64,000 nt of DNA, from positions 1 to 64,000 of the forward strand of contig JAPTJF010000084.1 in assembly GCA_029339195.1 (NCBI GenBank), given 5' to 3'. Position 1 is the stretch's first letter. Each line of letters begins with the position of its first letter. The DNA is from Micractinium sp. NFX-FRZ (Eukaryota > Chlorophyta > Trebouxiophyceae > Chlorellales > Chlorellaceae). The notes beneath the pieces are model-generated. The model was given only the letters and a program-made list of their open reading frames with translations. It was not told the origin of the DNA and ran no database searches. Of the stretch, positions 36,536-46,826 are shown one piece after another. A program made the position numbers and the translations under genes.

Positions 36536-36931
36536 TCAATGGCATGCACCGGTCATCGCTTCCACTGCTGCCGAAGCTGCTATTGATGCTCCGGGTGGTA
36601 CCCACCGGGGGGAGCTGGTGCCGGGCACGCCTGTGTCGCCGGTGCGCTGGTCCGCCGCCGCGCCCTCCCACTCCTCTGAAGCAAACTGCTTGTTGCCCTG
36701 CTCGTGGCTGGCCCCCTGCTGCTTGGTGGCTACCGCTTTGCCCTGCACAGGTGAAGGATGACAGGGATGCAAGCGGCATGAGGATCGGGGGATTCCCCAT
36801 CGATCGACGGAGGGCGAGGCCAAGGCGGCGGCGGCGGCGCGCACTGAGGGCCCCCCAAGTCTGCTTCTTGCCTTCAGATGCTCGGGCAGCTCCCATGAAG
36901 GGCCAAACTTCTTTTCTGCGGACCCCTCCAT
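36536..36931 (-). CDS. Small hydrophilic (LEA-like) protein
   Basis: A two-exon minus-strand model, 36872..36931 and 36536..36742, 88 residues. The single intron starts with GC (context GAAG|GCAAGA) and ends in GTGCAG. The protein starts MEGSAEKKFGPSWELPEHLK, then reads GKAVATKQQGASHEQGNKQF and stays Gly/Ala/Glu-rich with no hydrophobic segment. That composition is typical of late-embryogenesis-abundant or other disordered stress proteins, but no named family motif is present. Without the intron the frame is also open, so an unspliced 131-residue version is possible. Evidence is composition, Met context and a clean splice only. Confidence 0.4.
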   Translation of the reverse strand: MEGSAEKKFGPSWELPEHLKARSRLGGPSVRAAAAALASPSVDRWGIPRSSCRLHPCHPSPVQGKAVATKQQGASHEQGNKQFASEEWEGAAADQRTGDTGVPGTSSPRWVPPGASIAASAAVEAMTGACH

Positions 36932-38824
36932 TAGCGTTGAGTGAGCAAACGGTGTCGGAGCCGAGGGAGCAAACGGTGTCGGAGCAATCTGCCTCTGAGA
37001 GTGCGTGTGCGCTTTGTATCCGGCGTCGCAAAGAGAGAGTTCGCGTTTGCAGTTGCGAAATGACGGCGACCGAGGGCGCTGGGGAATTTGGGGCTGACTG
37101 GGCAGCGCGCCCAGCGCGAGGCGCTGGCGCCGCCCTGTTCACTGTTGCGCCTGATTAATGCTTCATTCCGCGTTACACGAGTATGCAGAGGAAGGCAACT
37201 GCTTTTGAACCTTGGGAAAAGTTCAGATCCCTGCTAACTCATCCAACAAGACATGCTTTGAGACCACCACTGCACTCCTTGGCCGCCGGCTGGCACCGCT
37301 GCCTAGCTGGCAATGCCGCCCACGTCGGGATGCTCCACACGCTCCTGCATGACCTCGTCTGCAGCAAGGGAACAACCATGCAGGGAACACTGCGACTCAT
37401 CACCAGCCAGCCATGGAACCAGCTCGCCGGCGAGAAAGCGTGCCTGCCTCCCTGCCCTGCCCCGCCTGGATCAAACCAGAACTCCCTTCTGATCACACTG
37501 CCAGGCCGCCCCACCTGGGCTGCGGGCACCGGCGCTGTCTGGATCCTCGGCTGCGCCCGGGGCGGGGCTGGAGGCATCGTCTGCGTTCAGAAGCTGCTCA
37601 GCAGCCTTGCCTGCTGGCGGCAGCACAGCACGGCGCAGCACGTCAGACAGTTGACAGCAGTCTCTACCAAAGCAGAAACAGTGCACAGTGCTGCCTAACG
37701 CCCATGCTTGCATGCCCAGCGCGGGCGCCCACCTGCAGTGCTTGCTTTGCCCCCACCGGCGCTGCCCTCCATGCCCCTGCCGCCTGCCTCCTGCGAGCGC
37801 TGGCTCGGGGTGTCGCCCTCCCTGCTGGGCTGCCCGCCCTCGCCACCCTGCCTAGGCAAAAGGGGTGGTGCTCTAGCATGTGAGATGCAAGCCGGGGCAG
37901 GAGTGCAGCCAGCCAGGCCCACATGACAAGAACCCACTGCAGGGGCAGGGGCCAGCAACCAGATTGTGCCAAGAAACACACTGTTGTCAAGCCATGCACC
38001 ACCTCCGGCCACAAGGCTCCTCAACCGTGCTGCTATGCTTTGACTGCACCACGTCACATGCGGGGCCGCCCCCTGGCAGTACCGCCAGCTTGCCCCAATT
38101 GAACGCACCTGGCTCAGCGCACGAGCCACCAGAGTGAGGGTGCGCAGGCCGCGGCGGGCGCCAGCGGCGCCAGGGCGCGGTGCTGCCCAGGTGTGCATGC
38201 CGCCCTTCTGCGGCAGAGGCCATTAGTGTGCATTTGAAAACACGGAGCTAGCCGCATGGGCAGCAGGCAATGCTCACAGCCGCACAACATTGGCGCAGCG
38301 GCGGTACCTGTAGTACCGTCGCAAGGCTGCTCATCTTCCCAGCTGCTTCAACCTTCCCTGCAACCCACCAATCCAGCACCACGCTTCCAGCAAACGCCAG
38401 CAGGTGTGCTGAGCGGCTGCGTGCCCAGTGATGGCTGCCATGTTGTGGGGGTGGCTGTTTTTGCCCTCACCTGAGTGGGCTGCCCCCCAGCTCCTCCCCC
38501 CCCCGGCATCACGGTGCCGGGCACTTCGCCACTGTGCCCGCCCTCGCCAGACGAGCGAGGCGTGCCGCCCTGCTGCTTGTCCAGAGCTGCAGGGGCAACA
38601 GCAAGACGATGCAGCAGAGGCTCATTGTTTTGCTGGTTCTTAACAGGTTAGTGAGCACTAGCGCTGCACAGCTGCCTAGCAGACTCAACAAGCGGGCGGG
38701 CGCAGCTTGTGAGACCAGAGACTGGGGAGGCAGAGGCAGAGCGGGAGATTGCCCAGGCGCTCCTGCTGCTGGCTGCCCACCCTCTCCTGTACCCATGCAC
38801 AATTAATCGATCAATCAAAATCAG
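36932..38824. other. Gene-poor stretch with relic coding fragments
   Basis: About 1.9 kb without a complete gene. Two minus-strand fragments look like decayed copies of neighbours: 37471-37640 resembles the last exon of the HHE genes and 38473-38617 resembles exon 2 of the 36.5-kb hydrophilic gene. No promoter, RNA gene or transposon was recognised. Confidence 0.35.
37471..37640 (-). pseudogene. Possible relic of a third HHE gene, last exon
   Basis: The minus-strand frame reads DVLRRAVLPPAGKAAEQLLN followed by Ala/Asp/Pro-rich sequence. It resembles the copy 2 C-terminal region (RSARLLLPGG ... EELRQLLDAEE) in order and spacing, including the nucleotide block CAGCTTCTG. No upstream HHE exon is recognisable nearby, so this would be a decayed fragment. 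The similarity is short and could be chance. Confidence 0.22.
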
Positions 38825-40768
38825 CTACATGTCAAGTCCGCCCTTGCACAGGAACCCAAAGCCGTGGGTCTCACATGGTGCCTCCTCATCAGGCGTGTCG
38901 GGCTTGGGGGTGACTGCCTGGTCAAACCCGGGTGGTCCCTGCACTCACCGTTGTGCAGCACGGGCGCAGGGCTTCCCATATCAGAGGCAGAGAGGCAAAA
39001 CAGGCAGCGCCACAGGCACTCAATTCCGCTGCTAATGCCCCGCGCCCTGCCCACTAGCCCCACAGAAATGCAGTTCAATAACCCAAGAGGAACAGCAGGC
39101 ATGCCGTGGATGTGCATACAGATGAAGTGCAGTTACGGCTTGTTGGTTTGATCATCCGTAAACACCTCAGCACACACCTGCGAGGGATCAGGGGGTGTGT
39201 ACTGCACTCCAGGGTCGATGCCGGTGCCAGAGGCCGTCGCTCCCCCCTCGCCAGGCCCCTGCTGCCGCGCCCAGGCGGCGGTGTGGAAGCCACGGCGCCC
39301 CACAGGCTGCACCCGGGGCGGGGGTGGTGTGATGAGGTGGGGTGGGACTAACACGGTGCAGGCACGCAATGATGTGGGCACGGTGGTCACTCGGGATGCA
39401 TGCTGGCCATCTGACGCCCGCCAGCAGCACAGGCGGCTTCCAGGCTGTCAGCCCCTGTCCCTCCCAACAGCAGAGCCTCTTCCGCCTTGCCGCGCTGCTC
39501 ACCATCTTCTCCCCAACATCTGGGAAGCTGGCAAGGCACGCCTGCTCCCCGCATCATGCACAACGCAGCGCTTCTTCAACGCGTGCCCAGCAAACAGCAC
39601 AGCCCAAACGGGACACGCAGGGGCAGGCAGGGATTACACTGCGCCCCTTCATCCCCTCACCGTGTAGTGCGGCGTCTCGGGGCCCGGGTGCTCCTTCATG
39701 TCGCGAGTCTGCCCCTCCTCAGTCTGACCAGAGGCCTCTGTCAGGGCGCGGTCTGCAGGTGGTATCACAAGCGGTGTGCTTGGTTGTGCATGGCGGCAAT
39801 GCAGGCAGCGCCTTGGCAGCCTTTGGGGCAGTGTGGCAAGGGGCGGTGCAGCTGTAGGGTAAAGCTGCTCTCAGTTGGCATGGGTGCTGCAGCTCCAGCA
39901 GCAAGCAAGCAGAGGCTGCTGCTGATTAAGGCCTGTCGGGGCTGGGGACCCCCAACCCCACCCCACCCTCCCCTCAAGCTCCTCATCTCCTCCTGCTGCG
40001 AAGACGCAATACACACACACACCATCTTGCAGGCCCCACTCACCGGAGCCGGTGTCTCCGGGTGCGGCCGCCTTGCCGCCCGCCTTCTGCGCGTTTTCGT
40101 AGCTGCCTTTGTCGAAGCGCATCTTCTCGCTGAAGTGGTGCCTCTGGACGGCTGCGGCCCCGAGAGAGATGTGGGGGAGGGGCAGGGTGGGTGGGTGGAA
40201 AGTAGTGAGAGAACTGGGGGAGTGGCTGTGCTGTGCGAGGTGGGCGTGGGCAGCCGTGAAGGCATGACCGAATCACGGATGATAAGTGTCTCAGATGTTA
40301 GGGTGTGTCGAACGTCAACAAACTTCGTCCCAGCCAACCACTCGTGCACCACCTGCCCAGCCTCCCTCCCCCGCCCTGCCCGCCCGCCCACCCACCCTCC
40401 TCGTTCTCCTTCACAGCCTCCGGGCTGCCCACCTCCTTCATCTCTTGTGAGATGCCGCTGTTGCCAGGGGATGAGAAGCCCCTGCGGGCAGGAGGGGAAG
40501 TGGCACAACAGCAGCAGTCGAGGAAGACGGGCGGGCGCGGGGGGTGGCACGCAGAGGCACCGGTGGCAGGCGGCGCAAAGCACTCCCGAGGAAGAGCGCT
40601 CATAAATTCCAACCCCGGCCTAAACCTTACTCCCATTCCTCTCGCCAAGGCTCACTGTGCGACCTTGTCAGCAGCCAGGGCTGGGAGGCACGTGCTCAGG
40701 CCTCTGGCACGGTGCAGGCGCGCCACAGCAGCCGCTGCTGCCCGGCCAGCGCCCAGGCTCAGCATCAT
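38825..40768 (-). CDS. Hydrophilic protein with mitochondrial-type presequence
   Basis: Six minus-strand exons: 40692..40768, 40396..40481, 40044..40151, 39661..39752, 39178..39306 and 38825..38938. All are GT-AG and in phase, giving 201 residues. The N terminus, MMLSLGAGRAAAAAVARLHR followed by ARGLSTGFSS, is an amphipathic Arg/Ala presequence with an RG(F/L)-S cleavage-like context. The rest is charged and low in hydrophobics: FSEKMRFDKGSYENAQKAGG, then TRDMKEHPGPETPHYT and the C-terminal CETHGFGFLCKGGLDM. This looks like an LEA-like or disordered mitochondrial protein; no family is named. A second presequence-like motif, RRGFHTAAWARQQ, begins exon 5, so exons 5-6 might be a separate short gene or alternative transcript. 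Confidence 0.55.
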
Positions 40769-41245
40769 GGCGATGTTCCTTAAGTCAAGGGTGGTGCTGT
40801 TGGCCTCGCTGGGCCTCCGCCACTTCCGCTGACTGCCGCCACCGCGGCGCTGCTGTCAGCGGCTGGGGCTCCTCAGCAGTGCGCCAGCAGCGCTATTGCA
40901 CCGCTGGCAAGGCGCCCGTTCAAGGCTGCTGCAGGCAGGGGGGAGAAGAAGAAGTCTGCGGGCCGCTACCGGTTTCATGCCTTGGACGCCAGCTTTCCCC
41001 CCGCCCTCGGGTCACCCGAACACACGTTTAGCACTCCAACTCGGGTCACCCCAATGTTTCGCTCCTCACCAAATGAGGTGTTTATGTTTAAGGAATTGAT
41101 GAAATGGGAATCACACACATTAGTGCAGCTTCCATGCCTTGTGTGTACATGGCGGAAGAGTAGGTTGAAGCCTTCTCTCCCTTGTTGGCTTTATCGCCTA
41201 ACCCTCTCTTTCCCCTCCAGCTGCGTTGAGTGTTGAGCACTCGCC
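40769..41245. other. Divergent promoter region
   Basis: Lies between the minus-strand hydrophilic gene (ATG 40768) and the plus-strand multi-span membrane gene (ATG 41246). No exon was recognised. Both flanking genes code organelle-type N termini, so shared regulation is possible but unproven. Confidence 0.35.
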
Positions 41246-44200
41246 ATGCTGCTGAGGAACTCGCTGCAGCTGGGCCGGGCGGCCGCCCTGGGGCTGCGCT
41301 CCTCGGCCAGCCTTGCCGGCCCAGGCGCCTCCTCGGCGGCTGGCGCGGCTGCCGCAGGGTTGGAGCACGCTGGGGCCAGCGCCAGCGGGGGGTGGAGGAG
41401 GCTGTGGGAGGACGCCGGGCGCGCCACCAGCCGGTTGACTTTTCAGCACGCGGTGCCGCTGCACGGCAGCCGGGAGGAGCGGGACGAGGCATCCAAGGCC
41501 CGAGGGCTGCACACAGGTTAGGGTGAGACTTGTCCTGTGTGGACGGGTGGTGCACAGGTTAGGGTTAGCATGCTCCGCGGCGGCCTCCTCACCCCACCCC
41601 CAACACACATACACACGCCTCAATCTTCTCAGCCTCTATTACCTGCCGGTCACACTGCCCTGCCGCAGCCGCGGCGCCGCTGATGGCTGCGGCCCAGCAG
41701 GAGGGGAGCACGTTCAATGACCCTGATGCCACCGCCAGTGAGGCCCGCTCCTCGTGTCTCGACTGCCCCGCCACTGCTCGTCCCTGCTGGCCAGCTGCCT
41801 CCCCCTGCCCCAACTGCACTGGCCTTGCCTCTTCCTGCTGGCCAGCTGCCTGGCTCAGCTTGCTGCAGCTTGCTTACTTTTACTTGATGACAGCTGCGCA
41901 GCTGCCTCCAACGCAGCATCCCCATCCCACGCTGCCTGACAGCCGCACGCTGCACCGCCCGTCTCGTGCAGGGGAGGCGGGGCGCCCGACCTCGGGCGGC
42001 GGCGGCCCCGGAGCCGGCACCGAGGGCGGAGGGTCGGGAGGTTACTCCCTGCTGTCGGCCGCACACGCCGGCCTGGCAGTCTCCGCCTTTGTGGCCCCCA
42101 CCGCCATCGCCAACTTCGTCTTCCCAGGCAAGTGGCTTCGGCCTTTCTGTTGAGATAGGGCACCCCTGCTTGCCTGAGCAAGTTCCCTCTTCTCAGGCAA
42201 AGCGGGGCCCGGATGTCATCATCCCCACGTTCACAACTGAAGTAACATTGCCCGAGGACGCTGCTGGGCCGCCCTGCGGGGGACGGCAGGAGGGCAAGAC
42301 GGGGCCTTGCTCAACAGCCTGCACCGGGCAGCGCTGTGCGCATGCGGCACGGCATGCCGCCGCCCGAGGACGCTGCACCATGGTGGCGCCACCCCGACTC
42401 CTGAGCCCAGCATGGATCCTTCCTATCTCCGGAGGCAGGGCTGGTGGCTGCCGTTCATCAGACTGGCTGGCCGGAAATGCAATAGACCCCCTGAACACCA
42501 ACTCCGCCTGCACCGCTGCTGCCCCTCTTGCAGGCACGATGCTGCCAGCGTCTGGGGGCTCCCGTCTCAAGCCCCTGGGGCAAATGTTGGGCTGTGGTAC
42601 ACAACACACCATCAACCCTACACAACCTTGTCCAGTTCCGTTGCTGCAGGCGCCGCGCTGCCCCAGGGCTTCCAGTCCCAGGCCCTGGTGAAGCTGCTGG
42701 GCTGCGGGGTGGGGGCGGGCGCCGCTGCCGCCTTTGGCCTCAAGCAGCTGGCCGACGCCGGCCAGCTGGCCTCGCCCATCGCTCAGCGCCTGCAGCTGGG
42801 CCTGATGGGATTTAGTGCCGGTAAGTGGGGCGGGTGCAGGAGAGGGGACAGGGAGGACGCCTAGGGCGGGCAGGCAGCGCGGGTCGGGAGCACGTGGTGC
42901 GGCCACCCAGCGTGCACGGGAGAGGGAGCACAGAGCCATGTGCCCTGGTACACCTCTGGCGGCATCCTCAGGTGCGGCAAGTGGGCAGGAAGCTGCACGA
43001 GAGCTGCGGAAGCCACCGTGAGCTTCAACGCCTCCCCTGCATGAGGCTGCCCCTGTCCTTTGTTTCAAGCCTACAGAGCGTCAGGTGCAAGGGCATGGAG
43101 CTGAGGTGAAAAACCAGCAGGGCAGCATGCAGGAGGAACATTAGGGCAGGAATGTGCAGGTACAGCGCATGAGACGCAGGGGCAGTGCCTTTGCGGCTCA
43201 TGAGCTGCACCTGCACTAATTCCTGTACTCGTGTTTATCCTGCTCAGCTCCATGCCCCTCAGCTCCATGCCCTTGACTTGATACCCTGTACGTGTGCAAG
43301 GGCAGTGGCAGCCTCAAGCAGGGGAGGTGTTGAAGCTCACAGTGCCTGTTTTTGAGTACAAGAAGTAGTGCAGGCGCGCGTGCTGCTGCATGCGTGCATG
43401 TCCGTTGCAGCCTCTCGCGCCTCTGTCACACCACAACGCGCTTCCGCTATGCTTGTCACTTGCTCCACCCTGTCTCCTGCCCACGACTGCTGCAGGCAAC
43501 ATTGCCCTGCACGCGCTCTACTCGCCCCAGATCACCGCCTCGGGCCTCATGGCAGGCGCAGCTGTGATGGGCCTCACCTTCTGGGTGCCCTACCAGGCAA
43601 GCCTCCCACCCCCAGCCCACCAGCTGCCTGTTGCGCTTGGGGCTGGATTGGCGGGAGTCCCACCCGCCTGCCTGCTTGCCTCCCGGCCAGACACCAGAAG
43701 ATGTGCAAGAGGCGCCGCCGCCGCCGCTGCCCGGCCTTCCAGCTGCTCCCTCAAGGCCTGATACAACGCTGCCTCCCTGCCTCTCTTTCCAGTCCCTCTG
43801 GCATGCATGAAGGCTGGCGGCGGGCTGCCTGCCCGGATTCACCCATCGATCCACCCTCTCAGTGCCCGCCTGCCCCTCCTCCCAGGTTTAGGGCGAGCCC
43901 TAAAGACCACCCGCAGTCTGCCTGCACTGCGCCTTGCAAAGGCTTACACCGCCTCCATGCCCCCCTCCTCCCCGGCTTCCCTCCCTGGGGGTGCAGCACT
44001 ATGTGAAGACCAACGGAGGGCTGAAGCTGGGGGAGGCGATCAAGAGCTACTTTGGGGCCATCCCAGACCACCTTAAGTGCGGCATGCTGTGCTGCGCTGT
44101 GCTGCGCTGTGCTGAGCTGCGCTGTGCTGGGCGGGGCCTGCCCAGTGCTCATCTTGGACCCAGGGGGCCTTATGTCGGCACGGTGCCCATGCCGTGGCCA

Positions 44201-45945
44201 GCCCACCCAGCCCGCCCGTGCCGCCGTCGCCTGTCCGCCCGTGGATCACCCCTACTCCTGGCTGTGCCTGCCGCAGGATCACGGGCCTGCAGAGCGGGAT
44301 GTACTCACTGCTCACCCCCGTGCTGGCGGCCGCGGGTGCCACCTACCTCTTTGCCCCCGGCGTGTCCCTCATGAACGTCTTTGGGTGAGAGGGGTGGGCA
44401 GGCAGGGCGCTTGGGGTGTGGCTGCACTGATTGGGTAAGCGGGTGGGCAGGGGGGGCGCTTGGGGCGTGGCTGCACGGGTGCATTGTATGGGTGAGCGTG
44501 GAGCAGATTGGGTGGGGTGTGAGTGGAGGAATTCCTCAAGCCTGGCTCTTTCCTGAGCTGCCCGCCAGCCCCCTGTGCAAAGTAACAAACTGCCCGTGCA
44601 ATGCCAACTGCTTCCGCAACAAACAACCACTTGCCCCTCCCCCCTTGCTGCCCCTCCTCTCAGGTTTGTCAAGGGCGTGGACACTTTCTTCCTGTGGCAG
44701 GTCGGTCCTGAAGCAGCGACTGGGTGGATGACGGTGGTTTTGGTTGCAACCGCAGTGGCAGCCTGGTTAAGCCTGGCCGTTGGCGCCACAGGGCAGCGGG
44801 GCGGGGCGCCGCGCGCACCTGCCATGGCGGTTGTCACCCTGCACCCACCCAACCGCTGCAGGCCATTGGCGGCGGCCTCATGACTGTTGCACCTGCCGTC
44901 ACATTCTCACTCAAGGCAAGCCCCAGGGGTGCTCGGGTGTCCGTGCAGCATCAGCTGCCTGAGTGGTTAAGTTGGCACACTGCACTGTCCCAGAGTATCG
45001 CAGAGCAGTCCTGTGGGTGTAATTGTTGGGCTGCCATGCCACACCCCCACTGCTTCCTCTTGAGCGCGGCCTGCCTTCAGCACGGCATGTGTGCCGCTAT
45101 GTGTAACGAGTGGTCCTTTCCGCGCACCCGGGCACCCTTCTTGCGTGCAGAAGCTGGCCGACGGCGGGCGCCTGAACGAGCCGATTGCCAAGACCCTGAA
45201 CGCCGGCATCATGGCCGCCGCGCTGGGCCACCTGGCAGGCAAGCAGTGGAACAGGCACCTGCTGCTGCGCTGCTGTGCTGTGCTGTGCATGCTGTGCAGC
45301 AAATTATCCGGCCGGCAGCTGCTCTGGAGGAACGGAAGGAGCTGCAGCTGGAGTGGCATGCCTGCCAGCCTGGCGCAGCACCGGCCTGCCTTACTTGGGC
45401 GCAAGCTGCAGGAGCAGGGCCTTGATGTCCTTCAGGACGTCCCTGAGGTCCTTCTAGTCGTCCGGAGTTTGAGGTAGGGGTTTCCAATACCCTCAACCCT
45501 AAGTCCGGGACGACGCGAAGGAGCTCAGGGACGTCCTGACGGAGATCAAGGCTCTGCTCCTCAAACGTCCTCCAGGGTGGCGGCGGTAGTGGCCCCTGAA
45601 AGCCCGCTGCTTCCGCCCATGCCTCGCCAGTCTCCTTGTTGAGCTCCACCTCCACCTTGCTTATGTGTTTGCTAACCGCACACCCTACCGCTCCAGCAGC
45701 AAACGCCACGCCAAAACCCAGGCCCCCTTGCATCATTTTCCACTCAAACACCCTCTTCCGTGCCCGCCCCTGGATTGCTCCCGATCGTTGCCCAATGTGC
45801 AGTGATGGGCCCCATGGTGGCTGCCAACCAGGGTGGCCCCTACTTGTCCATGGTGGCGGGCGCCTGGGCCACGGCGCTGCTGGCGAGTGGGCTGGGGCTG
45901 ATGGGGGGCGGGGCGGCGGCCGCCAAGGCAGCGGGCCGCGCCTGA
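41246..45945 (+). CDS. Organelle-targeted multi-span membrane protein
   Basis: Eleven plus-strand exons: 41246..41516, 41669..41737, 41972..42127, 42650..42820, 43496..43596, 43997..44076, 44277..44384, 44664..44700, 44862..44915, 45151..45238 and 45803..45945, 425 residues. The N terminus, MLLRNSLQLGRAAALGLRSS, is a typical mitochondrial presequence and the first ~110 residues are Ala/Gly-rich. From exon 3 on there are several hydrophobic segments (AGLAVSAFVAPTAIANFVF, ASGLMAGAAVMGLTFWVPY, GAWATALLASGLGLMGGG). Two similar blocks, FGLKQLADAGQLASPIAQRL and FSLKKLADGGRLNEPIAKTL, show an internal duplication. I do not recognise a named family; an inner-membrane protein is the best inference. Introns 3, 5, 9 and 10 begin with GC in AG|GCAAG context. 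TGTAA at 46254-46258 is a likely poly(A) signal. Confidence 0.75.
42534..42596 (+). other. Phase-compatible duplicated exon in intron 3
   Basis: A 63-base segment with acceptor (TTGCAG) and donor (G|GTACAC) codes GTMLPASGGSRLKPLGQMLG-CG. It resembles the start of the next exon (GAALPQGFQSQALVKLLGCG). Its length is a multiple of three and both ends are phase 1, so it could be included as a cassette exon or used instead of part of exon 4. It may also be a decayed duplicate. Confidence 0.45.
45411..45560. repeat. Imperfect inverted repeat, 58-bp arms, in intron 10
   Basis: Left arm 45411-45468 and the reverse complement of right arm 45503-45560 agree at about 49 of 58 positions, separated by a 34-base loop. 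The shared core is TCAGGACGTCCCTGAG. Transcribed on either strand this would fold into a long hairpin. Both arms also code the same peptide in opposite directions: the right arm on the plus strand reads KELRDVLTEIKALLL and the left arm on the minus strand reads KDLRDVLKDIKALLL. Confidence 0.8.
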
Positions 45946-46826
45946 CGCACCTACGAAAAGTCGACACCCAGGAGGCGGCTGGCGGCTTTGCAGGCAGCGG
46001 GCCGCACTTGATGCGCTAACGTTGCCTGGAGCCAGGGCTGTGTAGCCAACTGCAGCATCAACAACTGCTGGCAGCAGCTGGCAAGGCTGGAGGGTGTTTG
46101 AAGGACTGGCAACGTTGTGTTTGGTTTTCTGTTGAAGTTGAAGTATGTCTCGTTCCTTTTGTTGCATAGCGCATGGGTGGCGAGTCTGCAGCACTGCAGC
46201 AGCGAAATCGTGAACAGTGCATTTGCGGCGCTGCTCAACAAGCTTATAGCGTGTGTAATCAAGGTGTGCGCACGTCGACATGATAGACAGACGGGAGGGC
46301 ACGCAAGCTAAGCAAAACTGGCGGGCTCGCTGGGATTAGCTGGCGGGGAGGGGAGGAAAATCAGTGCAGTGCAGGCTTGAGAGGAAAGCAGGATAGGTAG
46401 CAAGCTGAATACTACCCAACAAGACCCAAGGGGGAGTCTTGAGGGAATGAATTTGAGGAATCGCCAGCAATGGAGCGAGGACAACAGTGTACAGGGTTGG
46501 TTTTGGCTTGTCTTTGGAAATGCAAGTCCTAGTACGTGCTGCACATGCGCTCCAAAGCAAGCAGGGCGCACTGTGCATGCAACTGCCTAGGATGCAGTTT
46601 AAAAATGCGGGGCGTAGTAAGAGCGCGCGGCATGTGTGCCAGCGGGCAAGCAGGTGCAATGTGAGGGGGCGCTATTGCCCAAGGTTGCCTGGGCTGCTCA
46701 GAAGCAGCTCAGGCGCCGCGCAGCCGGGGAGACGACCTCAACAGGGTCCGGGTCGCCACTGCCTGCTTCACCTGGCACCGCGCCTGGCCGGTGAGGTTGC
46801 GCGTATCGGTGCCAAGAGCGCTGCGC
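45946..46826. terminator. Convergent 3' region, membrane gene and cysteine-rich gene
   Basis: About 880 bases with no coding exon. Base composition is more AT-rich than the genes. TGTAA at 46254-46258 (plus) probably ends the membrane-protein transcript, about 310 bases past its stop. No clear signal was seen for the minus-strand gene. Confidence 0.4.

Noticed and set aside
36445..37158. Plus-strand frame of 237 residues
   Set aside because: Composition is erratic, there are no splice-supported neighbours or motifs, and the minus-strand two-exon model has better start context.
45454..45490. 37-base intron joining the antisense frame in intron 10
   Set aside because: It is far shorter than any other intron in the window, so I did not build a gene model on it.
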